A DNA stretch of 64,000 bases from JAJEFO01 sp965208685 (GCA_965208685.1 CBDBPL010000007.1:3782001-3846000); one strand, 5' to 3'; counted from the first letter of the stretch, positions 34,201 to 43,494 are shown. The notes: generated from the letters alone by a model not told the origin. Program-made: numbers and translations.

Positions 34201-35795
34201 CACGCCACGTCAAATTGCAGAGGGCGAACCTGGCCAAAGAGTCCGGTATCGCGCAACTGGTTCAGCGCCGCATCGGGAACAGGCTCATCGACATAGAGAA
34301 GCGCGATCGCATCTCCGTTCTTCTCGGACCGGCCCAGCGTGAAGTTCGCGATGTTGACTCCGTTCGAGCCAAGGGTATTGCCGAGGGTTCCGATGATGCC
34401 CGGGACGTCCTCGTTGGTCGTGTAGACCATGTGCGCTCCGATCTCCGCGTCGATGTTGATGCCCTTGATCTGGATGAACCTGGGCTTGCCGTCGCTGAAC
34501 ACCGTTCCCGCGATTGAACGCTCCCGGTCATCGGTGACCATCGTCAGCTTGATGTAGGCATCAAAGACGCCTGACTTGGCCTGCGTCGTGGTGGAGCAAT
34601 TGATGCCCCGGTCCTTCGCGATGACCGGGGCCGATACCATGTTCACGTCCGAATTGGACGCCTTCAGGATTCCCGCCAGCGCAGCCGCGTGCAGGGCGTC
34701 CGTGTTCATGCCGGCCACTTCCCCGTCAAACAGCAGGTTGATGGCCCGGATCGGCTCGTCGGTCAGCTGCCCGACAAAGGTGCCGAGATGATCTGCGAGT
34801 TTCACCCAAGGACCCATGACCTTGGCTTCCTCCCCGGTGATCGAGGGCATGTTGATCGCGTTGGTCACGGCGCCCGTCAGCAGGAAGTCCGACATCTGCT
34901 CGGCCACCTGGATGGCCACGTTCTCCTGCGCCTCCGTCGTCGAGGCGCCCAGATGCGGCGTCACGACGACGTTCGGCAGGTTGAACAGCGGAGAACTGGT
35001 CGCGGGTTCCTCGGCAAACACGTCAAGCGCCGCGCCTGCCACGTGTCCCGATTCGAGCGCCTCGGCCAGCGCGGCCTCGTCGACCAGTCCGCCGCGCGCG
35101 CAATTGATCACGCGCATCCCGGGTTTCATCCGCTTTATCGCGTCCGCGGAAAGGATGTTCCGCGTCTTGTCGGTCAGCGGCACGTGAAGCGTGATGAAGT
35201 CGGACCGGGCCAGCAACGTGTCCAGATCGACCTTCTCGACTCCAAGCTTCTCGGCACGCTCCTCGGTAAGGAACGGATCATGCGCGATCACCTTCATCCG
35301 CAGCCCGCACGCGCGCGCGATGACGATCGAGCCAATGTTGCCGGCGCCGATCACGCCAAGCGTCTTGGCTGTCAACTCCACCCCGAGGAAACGCGACTTC
35401 TCCCAATTGCCGGCGTGCGTCGAGACGTTTGCCGCCGGGATCTGGCGGGCGACCGCGAACATCAAGGCAATCGCATGCTCGGCGGTGGTGATCGAATTGC
35501 CGAACGGAGTGTTCATCACGATCACGCCCTTCTTGGACGCGGCGGGGACATCCACGTTGTCGACGCCAATTCCTGCGCGACCTACAACCGTGAGCCTGGA
35601 CGCCGCGTCGAGGAGTTTCGCGGTCACCTTGGTCGCCGACCGTATGGCCAGCCCGTCGTACTCGCTCACCGCTTCAAGCAGTCGATCCTTGTCCTTTCCC
35701 AATTCCGGTTCGAACGTGACGTCCACGCCCCTGTTCCTGAATATCCGGACGGCCGCTTCGGAAAGATTGTCGCTTACCAGTACCCTTGGTGTCAT
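34200..35795 (-). CDS. serA: D-3-phosphoglycerate dehydrogenase
   Basis: A 531-residue long-form PGDH, the first step of serine synthesis. N-terminal and Rossmann domains carry GAGNIGSIVIARA (NAD site), CARGGLVDE and HLGASTTEAQ with the catalytic Arg/Glu/His. An intervening ASB domain (about 320-450) follows, and a C-terminal ACT domain (about 455-531, MVYTTNEDVPGIIGTLGNTLG) binds serine for feedback inhibition. ATG 35795 (MTPRVLVSDNLSE) is the family start. It is downstream of serC on the same strand. Confidence 0.95.
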   Translation of the reverse strand: MTPRVLVSDNLSEAAVRIFRNRGVDVTFEPELGKDKDRLLEAVSEYDGLAIRSATKVTAKLLDAASRLTVVGRAGIGVDNVDVPAASKKGVIVMNTPFGNSITTAEHAIALMFAVARQIPAANVSTHAGNWEKSRFLGVELTAKTLGVIGAGNIGSIVIARACGLRMKVIAHDPFLTEERAEKLGVEKVDLDTLLARSDFITLHVPLTDKTRNILSADAIKRMKPGMRVINCARGGLVDEAALAEALESGHVAGAALDVFAEEPATSSPLFNLPNVVVTPHLGASTTEAQENVAIQVAEQMSDFLLTGAVTNAINMPSITGEEAKVMGPWVKLADHLGTFVGQLTDEPIRAINLLFDGEVAGMNTDALHAAALAGILKASNSDVNMVSAPVIAKDRGINCSTTTQAKSGVFDAYIKLTMVTDDRERSIAGTVFSDGKPRFIQIKGINIDAEIGAHMVYTTNEDVPGIIGTLGNTLGSNGVNIANFTLGRSEKNGDAIALLYVDEPVPDAALNQLRDTGLFGQVRPLQFDVA

Positions 35796-35884
35796 TGCTG
35801 CCTGTTCCTCTCTCGTCTCCGCATGCAATGCGGTTGCCGGCCCGGTGCGTCGCGATGGCCCGCAACTTGCGCGAAATCCCGGCC

Positions 35885-37048
35885 TCAGGCCCGCCCGGCG
35901 GGCATGCCCGACTCCTGGATTTCGGCTTCGAAGGCCCAGTCCAGCCACGGGCACAGCGCCTTCAGGTCGTCTTGTTCGACGGTTCCGCCGCACCAGATCC
36001 TGAGACCGGGAGGGGCGTCACGATAGGATCCGATGTCATAGGCAACGTTTTGCGTTTCAAGCCGCCTTGCGACCGCCTTGGCAAAGGCCGAGCCATCCTG
36101 GATCCGGTCGTCATCGAACCTGAGACACACGCTCGTGTTCGACCACGTGTCGGGATCCTTTGCCAGGTTCTCGATCCAGTCCCGCGCGGCGCAAAATTCG
36201 TGAATCACGCCTGCATTGGCATCGGCTCTCCGGATCAGGCCCTTCAGGCCACCGACGCTGACCGCCCAGTCGAGCGCCTTGAGATAGTCCTCGACTGCCA
36301 GCATTGACGGCGTGTTGATCGTGGCGCCCTCGAAGACGCCTCCGATCAGCTTGCCGCCCTTGGTAAGGCGGAAGATCTTCGGGAGGGGCCACGGCGGCGT
36401 CCATGTTGCGAGGCGCTCCACTGCGCGCGGCCCGAGCGCAAGCATTCCGTGCCCGGCCTCCCCTCCCAGAACCTTCTGCCAGGAGAATGTCGCCGCATCC
36501 AGCCGGTCCCATGGCAGGTCCTGCGCAAATGCCGCACTCGTCGCATCGCAGATCGTCAGGCCTTCGCGCGCGGCAGGAATCTCGAAACTGTCAGGAACCC
36601 GCACGCCTGACGTTGTGCCATTCCACGTAAAGACCACGTCAGCGTCCCAGTCGACGCGTTTCAGATCGACGATCTCGCCGTATCCCGCGGTTGTCACCTT
36701 CGCGCCCAGTTTCAACTGGCCGATCACGTCCGAAGCCCATCCCGCGCCGAAGCTTTCCCAGGCGAGAACCTCGATGGGGCGGGCGCCCAAAAGGTTCCAC
36801 ATGGCCATTTCCACCGCGCCGGTGTCCGAGGCCGGCACAATGCCCAAGAGGTAGTCTGCGGGAATTCCGAGGATGCCCTTGGTTCGCTCGATCGCGTCTT
36901 TCAGCTTGGCCTTGCCGATTGCAGCCCGGTGCGACCTGCCCAAGGCCGCATCGCTCAGCTGTTCAAGGGAAAACGTGGGAGGCTTGGCGCAGGGTCCCGA
37001 CGAAAAGCGCGGATTGCCCGGTCGCGCAGCCGGTTTCTTCAAGTCCAT
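35885..37048 (-). CDS. serC: Phosphoserine aminotransferase
   Basis: A 387-residue PLP aminotransferase for the second step of serine synthesis. The PLP lysine is in TFSWQKVLGGEAGHG (K192), and the N-terminus NPRFSSGPCAKPP is typical of the alphaproteobacterial type. ATG 37048 lies just downstream of the serC leader RNA. It is co-transcribed with serA and divergent from serB, so all three serine enzymes are clustered. Confidence 0.95.
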   Translation of the reverse strand: MDLKKPAARPGNPRFSSGPCAKPPTFSLEQLSDAALGRSHRAAIGKAKLKDAIERTKGILGIPADYLLGIVPASDTGAVEMAMWNLLGARPIEVLAWESFGAGWASDVIGQLKLGAKVTTAGYGEIVDLKRVDWDADVVFTWNGTTSGVRVPDSFEIPAAREGLTICDATSAAFAQDLPWDRLDAATFSWQKVLGGEAGHGMLALGPRAVERLATWTPPWPLPKIFRLTKGGKLIGGVFEGATINTPSMLAVEDYLKALDWAVSVGGLKGLIRRADANAGVIHEFCAARDWIENLAKDPDTWSNTSVCLRFDDDRIQDGSAFAKAVARRLETQNVAYDIGSYRDAPPGLRIWCGGTVEQDDLKALCPWLDWAFEAEIQESGMPAGRA

Positions 37049-37092
37049 CTTCGATATCCTTCCAGATATGCGCTCCTCGTTGGGGAGGAGTG
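37049..37092 (-). promoter_or_regulatory. serC leader RNA motif
   Basis: Two adjacent hairpins lie in the 5' leader of serC. The upstream one is CTCCTC/GAGGAG with a six-base loop (37073-37090). The downstream one is ATATC/GATAT with loop TGGAAG (37054-37069), so the ribosome site (GGAAGGA) is held in the loop and 3' arm. This layout matches the alphaproteobacterial serC motif described for serC-serA leaders. Control of translation is the probable role; no ligand is established to my knowledge. Confidence 0.65.
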
Positions 37093-37191
37093 TCCCAGGG
37101 TCGCGAATAAGGGCGCATGGACCCTTTCGCAAGGCACAAATTGCCGCTAGAGCCGCTGCACCTGAAACAACGCCGCTCGGTTGGCCAACCC

Positions 37192-38049
37192 ATGCCCGTC
37201 ATTTCCCTGATCGCGCCTCGCGGACGTCTGGACCCGGCCTTGGTCTCGTCGCTTCAGGGCGCGTTCGGCACGACCGGAAACGCGGTGTGGCTCGCGCCGG
37301 ATGAAGCCGCGGAGTTTCCTGTCGCGGCGCGACCAGGAAATCTTGACGAGGTGCGAGAAGAAATTTCCGACCAGGCGGTCGACCTGAATTTCATCGATGA
37401 CGGCGAGCGCCGGAAGTCCCTTCTGATCGCCGACATGGACATGACCATGATCGGTCAGGAGTGCATCGACGAACTCGCCGCCGAAGCCGGTGTCGGACGG
37501 GAGGTTGCAAGCATCACCGACCGCGCCATGAACGGCGAGATCGAGTTCGCCGAAGCGGTTGCAGAACGGGTTGGCTTGATGAAGGGGCTGCCGGTCCGTG
37601 CAATCGAGCATGTCCTTGAGACCCGCATCACGCTCGCCCCGGGCGGCAGGACATTGGTGCGGACAATGAAGGCGCATGGCGCACGCGCGGCCCTGGTCTC
37701 GGGCGGATTTGCCCAGTTCGCCACGCGCGTCGGCGAACTGCTCGGTTTCGATGACGTCCATGCGAATGCACTTCTCGTCGAGAACGGCCACCTCACCGGG
37801 GACGTGAGGCGCCCCGTTCTCGGCCAGGACGCCAAGGTCGAGGTGCTGACCAGACTTTCGCCCGATGCATCCCGCGCGATCGCGATCGGAGACGGGGCAA
37901 ACGATCTTGGCATGATCACCTGCGCAGGCATGGGGGTCGCCATGCATGCCAAGCCGGTCGTCGCAAACGCTGCGCCCCTTAGGATCGATCACTCGGACCT
38001 GACCGCCTGCCTCTTTCTGCAAGGCTATTCGATCGAGGAGTTCTCCTGA
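37192..38049 (+). CDS. serB: Phosphoserine phosphatase
   Basis: A 285-residue HAD-family phosphatase for the last step of serine synthesis. DMDMTMIGQE holds the nucleophile D81 and general acid D83. LVSGGFAQF (Ser motif II) and GDGANDLGMI (motif III/IV) follow. An N-terminal segment of about 75 residues precedes the core, as in other alphaproteobacterial SerB. ATG 37192 follows an upstream frame of low quality. Divergent from serC across about 143 bases. Confidence 0.94.
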   Translation: MPVISLIAPRGRLDPALVSSLQGAFGTTGNAVWLAPDEAAEFPVAARPGNLDEVREEISDQAVDLNFIDDGERRKSLLIADMDMTMIGQECIDELAAEAGVGREVASITDRAMNGEIEFAEAVAERVGLMKGLPVRAIEHVLETRITLAPGGRTLVRTMKAHGARAALVSGGFAQFATRVGELLGFDDVHANALLVENGHLTGDVRRPVLGQDAKVEVLTRLSPDASRAIAIGDGANDLGMITCAGMGVAMHAKPVVANAAPLRIDHSDLTACLFLQGYSIEEFS

Positions 38050-38109
38050 CTGGTCCGCGCGCGGGGCATTGCAAAGGAGAATTCCGGATACCTCACGGCG
38101 ACTCGCCCC

Positions 38110-38796
38110 TCACGCAAGGTAGCGCGCCAGCGCGTCATGCGGATTCGCGAACAGATCGTCGGTGTCCTCCGCCGGCCCAAGCTGCCCGTCTTCCATGAAC
38201 ATCGTCTGCCGGGCCACGCGCCTGGCGTCTTCGGGATCGTGGGTCACCATCAGCACGGTCTTGTCCGCGAGCAGCGACTTGACGAGAGTCAGCATCTCCA
38301 GTCGAAGCGCGGGGCCCAAGGCGGAAAACGCCTCATCCATCAGCACGACGGGACGATCCGTCAAAAGGGCGCGCGCCAGCGCCACCCGGCTCTGCTGTCC
38401 GCCCGAAAGCTCTCCCGGCATCCGTCCCCCCATTCCGTCGAGGCCAACTGCCGAAAGCGCTTCTGCGGCACGAGCCCTTGCAGCTGGCAAAGGCCGGGCA
38501 CGAGGCGATGCGCCAAGAGCGACGTTGGTTGTCGCATCGAGATGCGGAAAGAGGTTATTGTCCTGGAAGAGCACCGCCACCGGCCTCTGGCCAGGCGCGA
38601 GGTCAGTCAAGTCGGTTCCGTTCCAGCGCACGCGCCCCTCGTCCGGCAGTTCGAACCCGGCAATCAGCGACATCAGCGTGGACTTGCCGCCTCCGGAAGG
38701 GCCGATGACCGCGAAGATGCCCGATCCCTCGACCGACCCGTCCGCGTGCAGCACGAAGCCTTCGCGTCTGAAGACGATCCGCTCAAGCGTCAGCAC
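38110..38796 (-). CDS. thiQ: Thiamine ABC transporter ATPase
   Basis: A 228-residue ABC ATPase: Walker A GPSGGGKST (about 33-41), Q-loop LFQDNNLFPHL, signature LSGGQQSRVALARAL, Walker B VVLMDEAF and H-loop VTHDPEDA. Length and N-terminus fit ThiQ. It powers thiamine/TPP uptake with ThiB and ThiP. The 5' end overlaps thiP by 14 bases. Last gene of the riboswitch-controlled operon. Confidence 0.92.
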   Translation of the reverse strand: MLTLERIVFRREGFVLHADGSVEGSGIFAVIGPSGGGKSTLMSLIAGFELPDEGRVRWNGTDLTDLAPGQRPVAVLFQDNNLFPHLDATTNVALGASPRARPLPAARARAAEALSAVGLDGMGGRMPGELSGGQQSRVALARALLTDRPVVLMDEAFSALGPALRLEMLTLVKSLLADKTVLMVTHDPEDARRVARQTMFMEDGQLGPAEDTDDLFANPHDALARYLA

Positions 38797-40348
38797 GCCG
38801 TGCTCCCCTGTCCAGAATCCAGAACACCCCGAAACTCAACGCGAGGAGCAGGACGGCTGCCCCTCCGGCTTCTTCCATCCGATACGCTCCCATGAGGCGA
38901 TAGACCTGCAATGGCAACGTCGCCGTGTCGGGATTGGCAAAGAGTGCAATCACGCCAAGATCCCCCATCGACAGCGCGGCCGCCAGGCCGGCGGAGAACC
39001 CGAGCGGTCGCCTGAGGCGTGGCAGGACGACGAGCCTCAGGCGCGCCCATCCCTGCAGGCCAAGCGTGTCCGCCAAACGCCCGTATTCCGACTCGATGGT
39101 CTGGCAGGCCGGCACGAGCGAGCGAAGCGCGAATGGCAGCGTCACGAACGCGTTCACGAGTGCCGTAACCGGCAACGCCAGCGCTTCGGGATTGGCGACG
39201 GGATGTATGAGCACGAAGAGCCCGGTGCCAAGCACGAGGGGAGACGCCGCCAATGCCGTCAGGCCTGCCGTTTCGATCCAGCCGCCCCGGCCCCTTAGCC
39301 GCGCCGTCGCCAAGGCCATCGTGACCGAAAGCACGACCACAAGCACCGTCGACGCGCTGGCCACGCAGAGCGAACGAAAGGCCGACACCCAAACGACCAG
39401 CGGAAGCCCAAGGATTTCCGGCAGGCCACGAACCACGGCGGACACGATCGGCAAAAGGAGAAACAAGGCCGCCAACAGAATCAAGGTCCCGTCAAGGAGC
39501 CTGAGGGCAGGTGTGCGCCCGTCCCAGCGCAACAACGGGCGATCAAGCCCGTGCGCGAATCCCTGATGGCGCAGGACCCGGTATGCCAGCATTGCCAGGA
39601 ACACCGTGATTGCGAGCTGGATCAGCGACAGGAACGCGGCGCGATCGAGGTCGAACTCGAACCGAAGCGCCTGATAGATGGCCAGCTCCACGGTTGTCGC
39701 GCGTGGCCCGCCTCCAAGCGTGAGGGCAACCGCAAAGCTCATGGTGCAGATCACGAAGATCACCAGCGCGGCACCCGGCACCACTTGCCGCAACATCGGC
39801 CATTCGAGATGCCAGTTCACGGCACCCGCATCCATGCCGAGGCTCGCCGCCAGGCGAAAGCGCTCGGACGGGATTTCCTGCCAGCCCTGCAGGATGAGCC
39901 GCGTCGCCAGCGGAAGGTTGAAGAAGACATGAGCCAGGACGACGCCATGGAGCCCGTAGATCGAAATCTGCGGCAGCCCCAGCGTTTCAAGTCCTGAATT
40001 GACAAATCCTCCCCTGCCAAAGACGGCCAGCAGCCCGAAGATGGCGACGATCACCGGCAACAGAAAAGGCGCGCCCAGGAGCGTGACGAGAGCTCCGCGA
40101 CCCGGAAACCGCCTTCGCGCCAGCGCCCGGGCCACGGGCACCGCAAGCGCGACGCTGAACGCGGCCGACAGGAATGCCTGCCACAGCGTGAACCGGATTG
40201 CGGCCCAGTCCGCCTGCGTCAGGCCGCTGCCCGGCTCCGCGACACGGATGATTGCAACGGTCGCCAGCAGGATCAGCAACGGGATCGTCGCCGCAGCGAC
40301 GATCCCGATGGCACCCGCCGCCCCTAGCGGCTGAGCGCGTTCAGCCAT
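38783..40348 (-). CDS. thiP: Thiamine ABC transporter permease
   Basis: A 521-residue permease with two fused BPD-type transporter domains, about 12 membrane segments, and two EAA-like loops (ASLGMDAGAVNWHLEWPML and ADTLGLQGWARLRLVVLP). Double-domain fusion and length match ThiP. It overlaps thiB by 25 bases at its start and thiQ at its end, which fixes the order thiB-thiP-thiQ. Confidence 0.92.
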   Translation of the reverse strand: MAERAQPLGAAGAIGIVAAATIPLLILLATVAIIRVAEPGSGLTQADWAAIRFTLWQAFLSAAFSVALAVPVARALARRRFPGRGALVTLLGAPFLLPVIVAIFGLLAVFGRGGFVNSGLETLGLPQISIYGLHGVVLAHVFFNLPLATRLILQGWQEIPSERFRLAASLGMDAGAVNWHLEWPMLRQVVPGAALVIFVICTMSFAVALTLGGGPRATTVELAIYQALRFEFDLDRAAFLSLIQLAITVFLAMLAYRVLRHQGFAHGLDRPLLRWDGRTPALRLLDGTLILLAALFLLLPIVSAVVRGLPEILGLPLVVWVSAFRSLCVASASTVLVVVLSVTMALATARLRGRGGWIETAGLTALAASPLVLGTGLFVLIHPVANPEALALPVTALVNAFVTLPFALRSLVPACQTIESEYGRLADTLGLQGWARLRLVVLPRLRRPLGFSAGLAAALSMGDLGVIALFANPDTATLPLQVYRLMGAYRMEEAGGAAVLLLALSFGVFWILDRGARRADA

Positions 40349-41313
40349 TCATTCAGCGCTGGCGCACGGGCAGCGCGCGCCTCCGCAGCGGACAGGAGCA
40401 ACGGCCTGGCGGGCTGGATCAGCGTCTCGAACCCGTCGGGCAGGCCGCCGTCCGGAATTGCGGCGGGGTACATCCAGTTCGTTGTCGGAATGATCTTCTG
40501 GAACGCGTCGGTTAGCATGAATGCCAGGAACCTGTCCGCCAGTTCCGGTTGATCGGTCGACGCCAGCTTGCCGGCAACCTCCACCTGCATGTAGTGGCCT
40601 TCAGAAAACGGGGCCGCGGCCTTGCTTGCATCGCCTTCTGCAATCAAGTGATAGGCGGGCGAGGTCGTGTAGGACAGGACCATGTCGGCTTCGCCTTCCA
40701 GGAACATGCCATAGGCCTCGGACCAGCCCGGCGTGACCGTCACGACGTTGTCGGCAAGCGCGCCCCAGATTTCCGGCGCGCGATCTCCGTAGGCGGTCTT
40801 GACCCACAGGAGGAGTCCGAGTCCTGGCGTGGACGAGCGCGGATCCTGGATGATGATGGTCACGTCGCTGTCGGCAAGTTCCCCGAAGCTTTGCGGAACG
40901 CTTTCAAGACTGACGTCATGCACGAACGCGAAATAGCCCCAGTCATACGGCAGGAAGGTTTCATCCTCCCAAGGGACAGGCACGTCCAGGCCAGTGACGG
41001 TGCGTCCGTGGGACGCAAAGAGCCCGGTGGCCCTTGCCTCGGCCGTCAGGTTGGTGTCGATCCCGAGCACGATGTCGGCCTCGCTCCGCTCGCCTTCCAG
41101 CTTGACCCGCGCCAGAAGCGCTGCGCCATCGCCTGCGGCGACAAAATTGAGATCGCACGCGCACGTCTCTTCGAAGGCGGCCTCGACGGCGGGGCCTGGG
41201 CCCCAGTCCGACACGAAGCTGTCATAGGTGATGACGGTGAGTTCTGGCAGGTTCCCGGCCGTGGCAGCGCCAGCTGCCAGGACAAGCCCTGCGCCAAGGG
41301 ACGGAATTCGCAT
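40324..41313 (-). CDS. thiB: Thiamine-binding periplasmic protein
   Basis: A 329-residue periplasmic binding protein with a signal peptide (MRIPSLGAGLVLAAGAATA, cut near 19-20). LTVITYDSFVSDWGPGPAVEAAFE at the mature start and YDWGYFAFVHD are ThiB hallmarks. It binds thiamine, TMP or TPP for import through ThiPQ. A TPP riboswitch lies directly upstream, confirming the ligand class. First gene of the operon. Confidence 0.94.
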   Translation of the reverse strand: MRIPSLGAGLVLAAGAATAGNLPELTVITYDSFVSDWGPGPAVEAAFEETCACDLNFVAAGDGAALLARVKLEGERSEADIVLGIDTNLTAEARATGLFASHGRTVTGLDVPVPWEDETFLPYDWGYFAFVHDVSLESVPQSFGELADSDVTIIIQDPRSSTPGLGLLLWVKTAYGDRAPEIWGALADNVVTVTPGWSEAYGMFLEGEADMVLSYTTSPAYHLIAEGDASKAAAPFSEGHYMQVEVAGKLASTDQPELADRFLAFMLTDAFQKIIPTTNWMYPAAIPDGGLPDGFETLIQPARPLLLSAAEARAARAPALNEWLNALSR

Positions 41314-41354
41314 CTCTCACTCCTTGTTTCAGGACGGGGGAAAGGATGAGGATG

Positions 41355-41438
41355 CTCGACCTTCCCTCCGCCGGTATTATCCGGTTCAGGTTCAACGGGT
41401 TCGCGGAATTGCATCTCAGCCTTGGAAGGCACCCCGAG
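41355..41438 (-). promoter_or_regulatory. TPP riboswitch
   Basis: On the minus strand the core elements appear in order: CGGGGTGCC, GGCTGAGAT, ACCCGTTGAACCTGAACCGG, ATAATACCGGCGGAGGGAA. The closing P1 stem is CTCG (41435-41438) with CGAG (41355-41358). It precedes thiB by about 41 bases, so TPP should repress thiBPQ by blocking translation or by terminating transcription. Confidence 0.97.
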
Positions 41439-41835
41439 GTATCTCGTTCATAGCGGCCTCTCGTGTTCGCGGCAACCCTCGCTTTGGCCCGATGCGAAGG
41501 CGTGACTCGAATTTCGCCGCGACATCCCTGACGTCGCTGCCGAGGAAGGTGCAAATCTCGCGAACCCTTGCAGGCGATGCGATGACCTACCCGATCGGCG
41601 TGGCGGCCGGTCGCGCCGCAGCCAGCGCCGTCCGCAGAGAGCTCAAACTGATCCAAACCGCGCTGAAGTGTGAGAGATTCCAAGCGAAGTCGGCCACTCG
41701 AACAGTATGCACTTCACAAAGGCCGGTCTGCCGGACTCCTCGCCCGCATCGTTGCCCCGGTCGTGAATGCTGACCGGCGCGTTGCGGCCGGCGCTGTCCT
41801 TGTGCCCGACGCTCCCCGCAAGAACTCGAATGGCG
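41439..41835. other. Intergenic region, no gene seen
   Basis: The region lies between the thiB riboswitch and the toxin-antitoxin pocket. It must contain the thiBPQ promoter near the riboswitch. Beyond that I see only unsupported open frames and no RNA gene. Confidence 0.5.
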
Positions 41836-42195
41836 CTAGGCCGCAGCGCTCACATCGAATTCGAAGTGAATGCGGGCATAGGGGAATTCGATCCCCTTGT
41901 CGGTACGGTCAATGACCCCCGCGTTGATGAGCGTGATCACGTCGCGATGCACGGCCTGCACGTCGCGACCGACACGCCGGGCAACCTCTCGGATCGACAA
42001 GGCGCCCTGCTCTGCCAACGCCTTCACGATTGTGAGGCGGGATGGGGCCAGAACCCGGTGCATGTCGTCGTAGCTGCCGAAATTGAGCGTGGGGTTGGCT
42101 TCGACAGCTTTCCCGGACAAGGCGCATTTCCCCGCCGCGACAAAGCGGGCCTTGGCGTCGGCTGCAGTGCTCAGGCGAACGGTCAGAGTGTTCAT
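41836..42195 (-). CDS. HTH antitoxin-like DNA-binding protein (HVO_A0114-like)
   Basis: A 119-residue protein with a winged-helix segment (LAPSRLTIVKALAEQGALSI, REVARRVGRDVQAVHRDV) and a C-terminal FPYARIHFEFDV strand. Such proteins pair with DUF6516 proteins, which precede them. It probably serves as antitoxin and repressor. ATG 42195 overlaps the stop of the upstream toxin frame by two bases. The tandem operator at 42470-42515 is its likely site. Confidence 0.82.
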   Translation of the reverse strand: MNTLTVRLSTAADAKARFVAAGKCALSGKAVEANPTLNFGSYDDMHRVLAPSRLTIVKALAEQGALSIREVARRVGRDVQAVHRDVITLINAGVIDRTDKGIEFPYARIHFEFDVSAAA

Positions 42196-42469
42196 TCCAG
42201 CATCCTTTCCATGTCGGCCTGGAAGGCATCATAGAGCGCTTCCAGGGATGTGAACGCAAAGGGCTCACGCCCCCTATGTGCCGGTGATCGCCCTTTTCCC
42301 GCTCATTGTCGTAGCGCAAGACACATTCACCTCTTATCACGAGGGCCAGCCTGTACTTGAAGGGGTGATCGCTGCCGGGAACTGGTGGGGGCAAGTGCCA
42401 CAGCACGACCTCGAAGAAAGTCGTATCATCTATCACCGTGCGGGACTTCTCGATCAGTTCGGCCTTCAT
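42192..42469 (-). pseudogene. DUF6516 toxin-like protein, frameshifted
   Basis: ATG 42469 opens a DUF6516-type frame (MKAELIEKSRTVIDDTTFFE, then YRLALVIRGECVLRYDNEREKGDHRH). At a run of five G on the minus strand (42270-42274) the frame is lost. Reading one base short restores REPFAFTSLEALYDAFQADM to a TGA that overlaps the HTH start. The corrected product would be about 92 residues, the usual length. Both parts are well conserved, so this is a recent one-base deletion, an assembly error in a homopolymer, or slippage. Confidence 0.78.
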
Positions 42470-42515
42470 GTTGTCATGGATAACAACGGACTATGGTGTT
42501 GTCAATCGGAACAAC
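42470..42515 (-). promoter_or_regulatory. Tandem operator and promoter of the DUF6516/HTH pair
   Basis: Two 18-base inverted repeats with identical arms, GTTGTCA-N5-AACAAC, lie at 42470-42487 and 42498-42515, 28 bases apart. On the minus strand they cover a promoter: -35 TTGACA (42505-42500), 17-base spacer, -10 TATCCA (42482-42477). The start site would be about 42470, next to ATG 42469, so the transcript is probably leaderless. Repression by the HTH protein is the simplest reading. Confidence 0.75.
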
Positions 42516-43065
42516 ATGCGCCAAGCAAACGCACCGGTGAAGACGCACTCCCTGCTCGACCTGCATGGCTACATCGCGACGTTTCTTGACGCCTCGCCAA
42601 GTGCAGGATGTCACATTGATCGATCCTGAACCGGCATTTTTCCCTCGCTCACAGACCGGATTCCCCTCCAGATCAGTGGCAGACCGGGAGGACTATCTTT
42701 CCCGGCAGCCCAATTCCGGCAACTTCTGCTGTCCGTGCGGGATGACAAGCTTCGAACTTTCGGCTCAGGCCATCGGCCTTCTCTTGTCTTTCGACCCTTT
42801 CGGCCGAAAGTGGTCCGCGGATGACCAACGACGGGAAGCATCGACCCGCGCCATCGCATTCCGGTCGCCGAGCGGACGCCCGACGCCGCTGTGGTCGTAG
42901 TGTACGCAACGCTCCAATGGCACGAGATCAAGGACGGCGACGAAGTGGCTGCGCCTTTCGTTCAGGGGACCGGCCTCCCTTACCTCGGCAAGGCCATCCG
43001 TGACAGATGCCGCGATCTCAAGCCAATCTTGAATGCTATGGGCTCACTTGACGATACTCCCGTGT
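42516..43065. other. Intergenic region, no gene recognised
   Basis: About 550 bases separate the two toxin-antitoxin pairs. Small frames exist on both strands (for example 42565-42900 and 42891-43100, plus), but none shows similarity I recognise or a convincing ribosome site. It may be decayed accessory DNA. Confidence 0.45.
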
Positions 43066-43494
43066 TCAAGTCCCGCACTCTGGAAAACCATAGATTCTGA
43101 GAACCGCTTGTTCCAAGTTTGCGGAGCAAGGATCGACTTCGATCACCTTGTTTATCAGGTCACCCGGATTGCCGATGCAGTCCAACGCCGCCTGAAAGTA
43201 CGACATTTTGTCAACTCTACCTGAGCCCGGCAGCAGGTTGAGACAGACAAGACCTGCATGCAGCGGCTGGTCGACATAGCATGGTGCCAGGCTGGCGCTT
43301 CCTTGTCTCGGTCGAAAATCGTCCGAGTTTCGGGTCACGAGCGTCCAGTCGCCATCAATGACGGCTTGCATCAGATGATGGTCCTTCCAGCCCTTCATGC
43401 CCCTCCATGTGACATGCGCGCTTCCAACGTGTCCTGCTTCCACGGCCATGTCGACCAAGGCGATGGACAAGCACTCGTCGACAAGGAACTTCAA
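43066..43494 (-). CDS. DUF5615 PIN-like toxin
   Basis: A 142-residue protein with the DUF5615 (Mut7-C/PIN-like) pattern: MKFLVDECLS with acidic D6-E7, GMKGWKDHHLMQAVIDGDWT, LVTRNSDDFR and LHAGLVCLN. It is expected to be an RNase toxin in type II toxin-antitoxin systems. It follows the DUF433 gene by 16 bases, the normal antitoxin-toxin order. Confidence 0.83.
   Translation of the reverse strand: MKFLVDECLSIALVDMAVEAGHVGSAHVTWRGMKGWKDHHLMQAVIDGDWTLVTRNSDDFRPRQGSASLAPCYVDQPLHAGLVCLNLLPGSGRVDKMSYFQAALDCIGNPGDLINKVIEVDPCSANLEQAVLRIYGFPECGT

Noticed and set aside
42565..43100. Small plus-strand frames between the toxin-antitoxin pairs
   Set aside because: They have low-complexity composition, no ribosome site and no similarity I can recognise.
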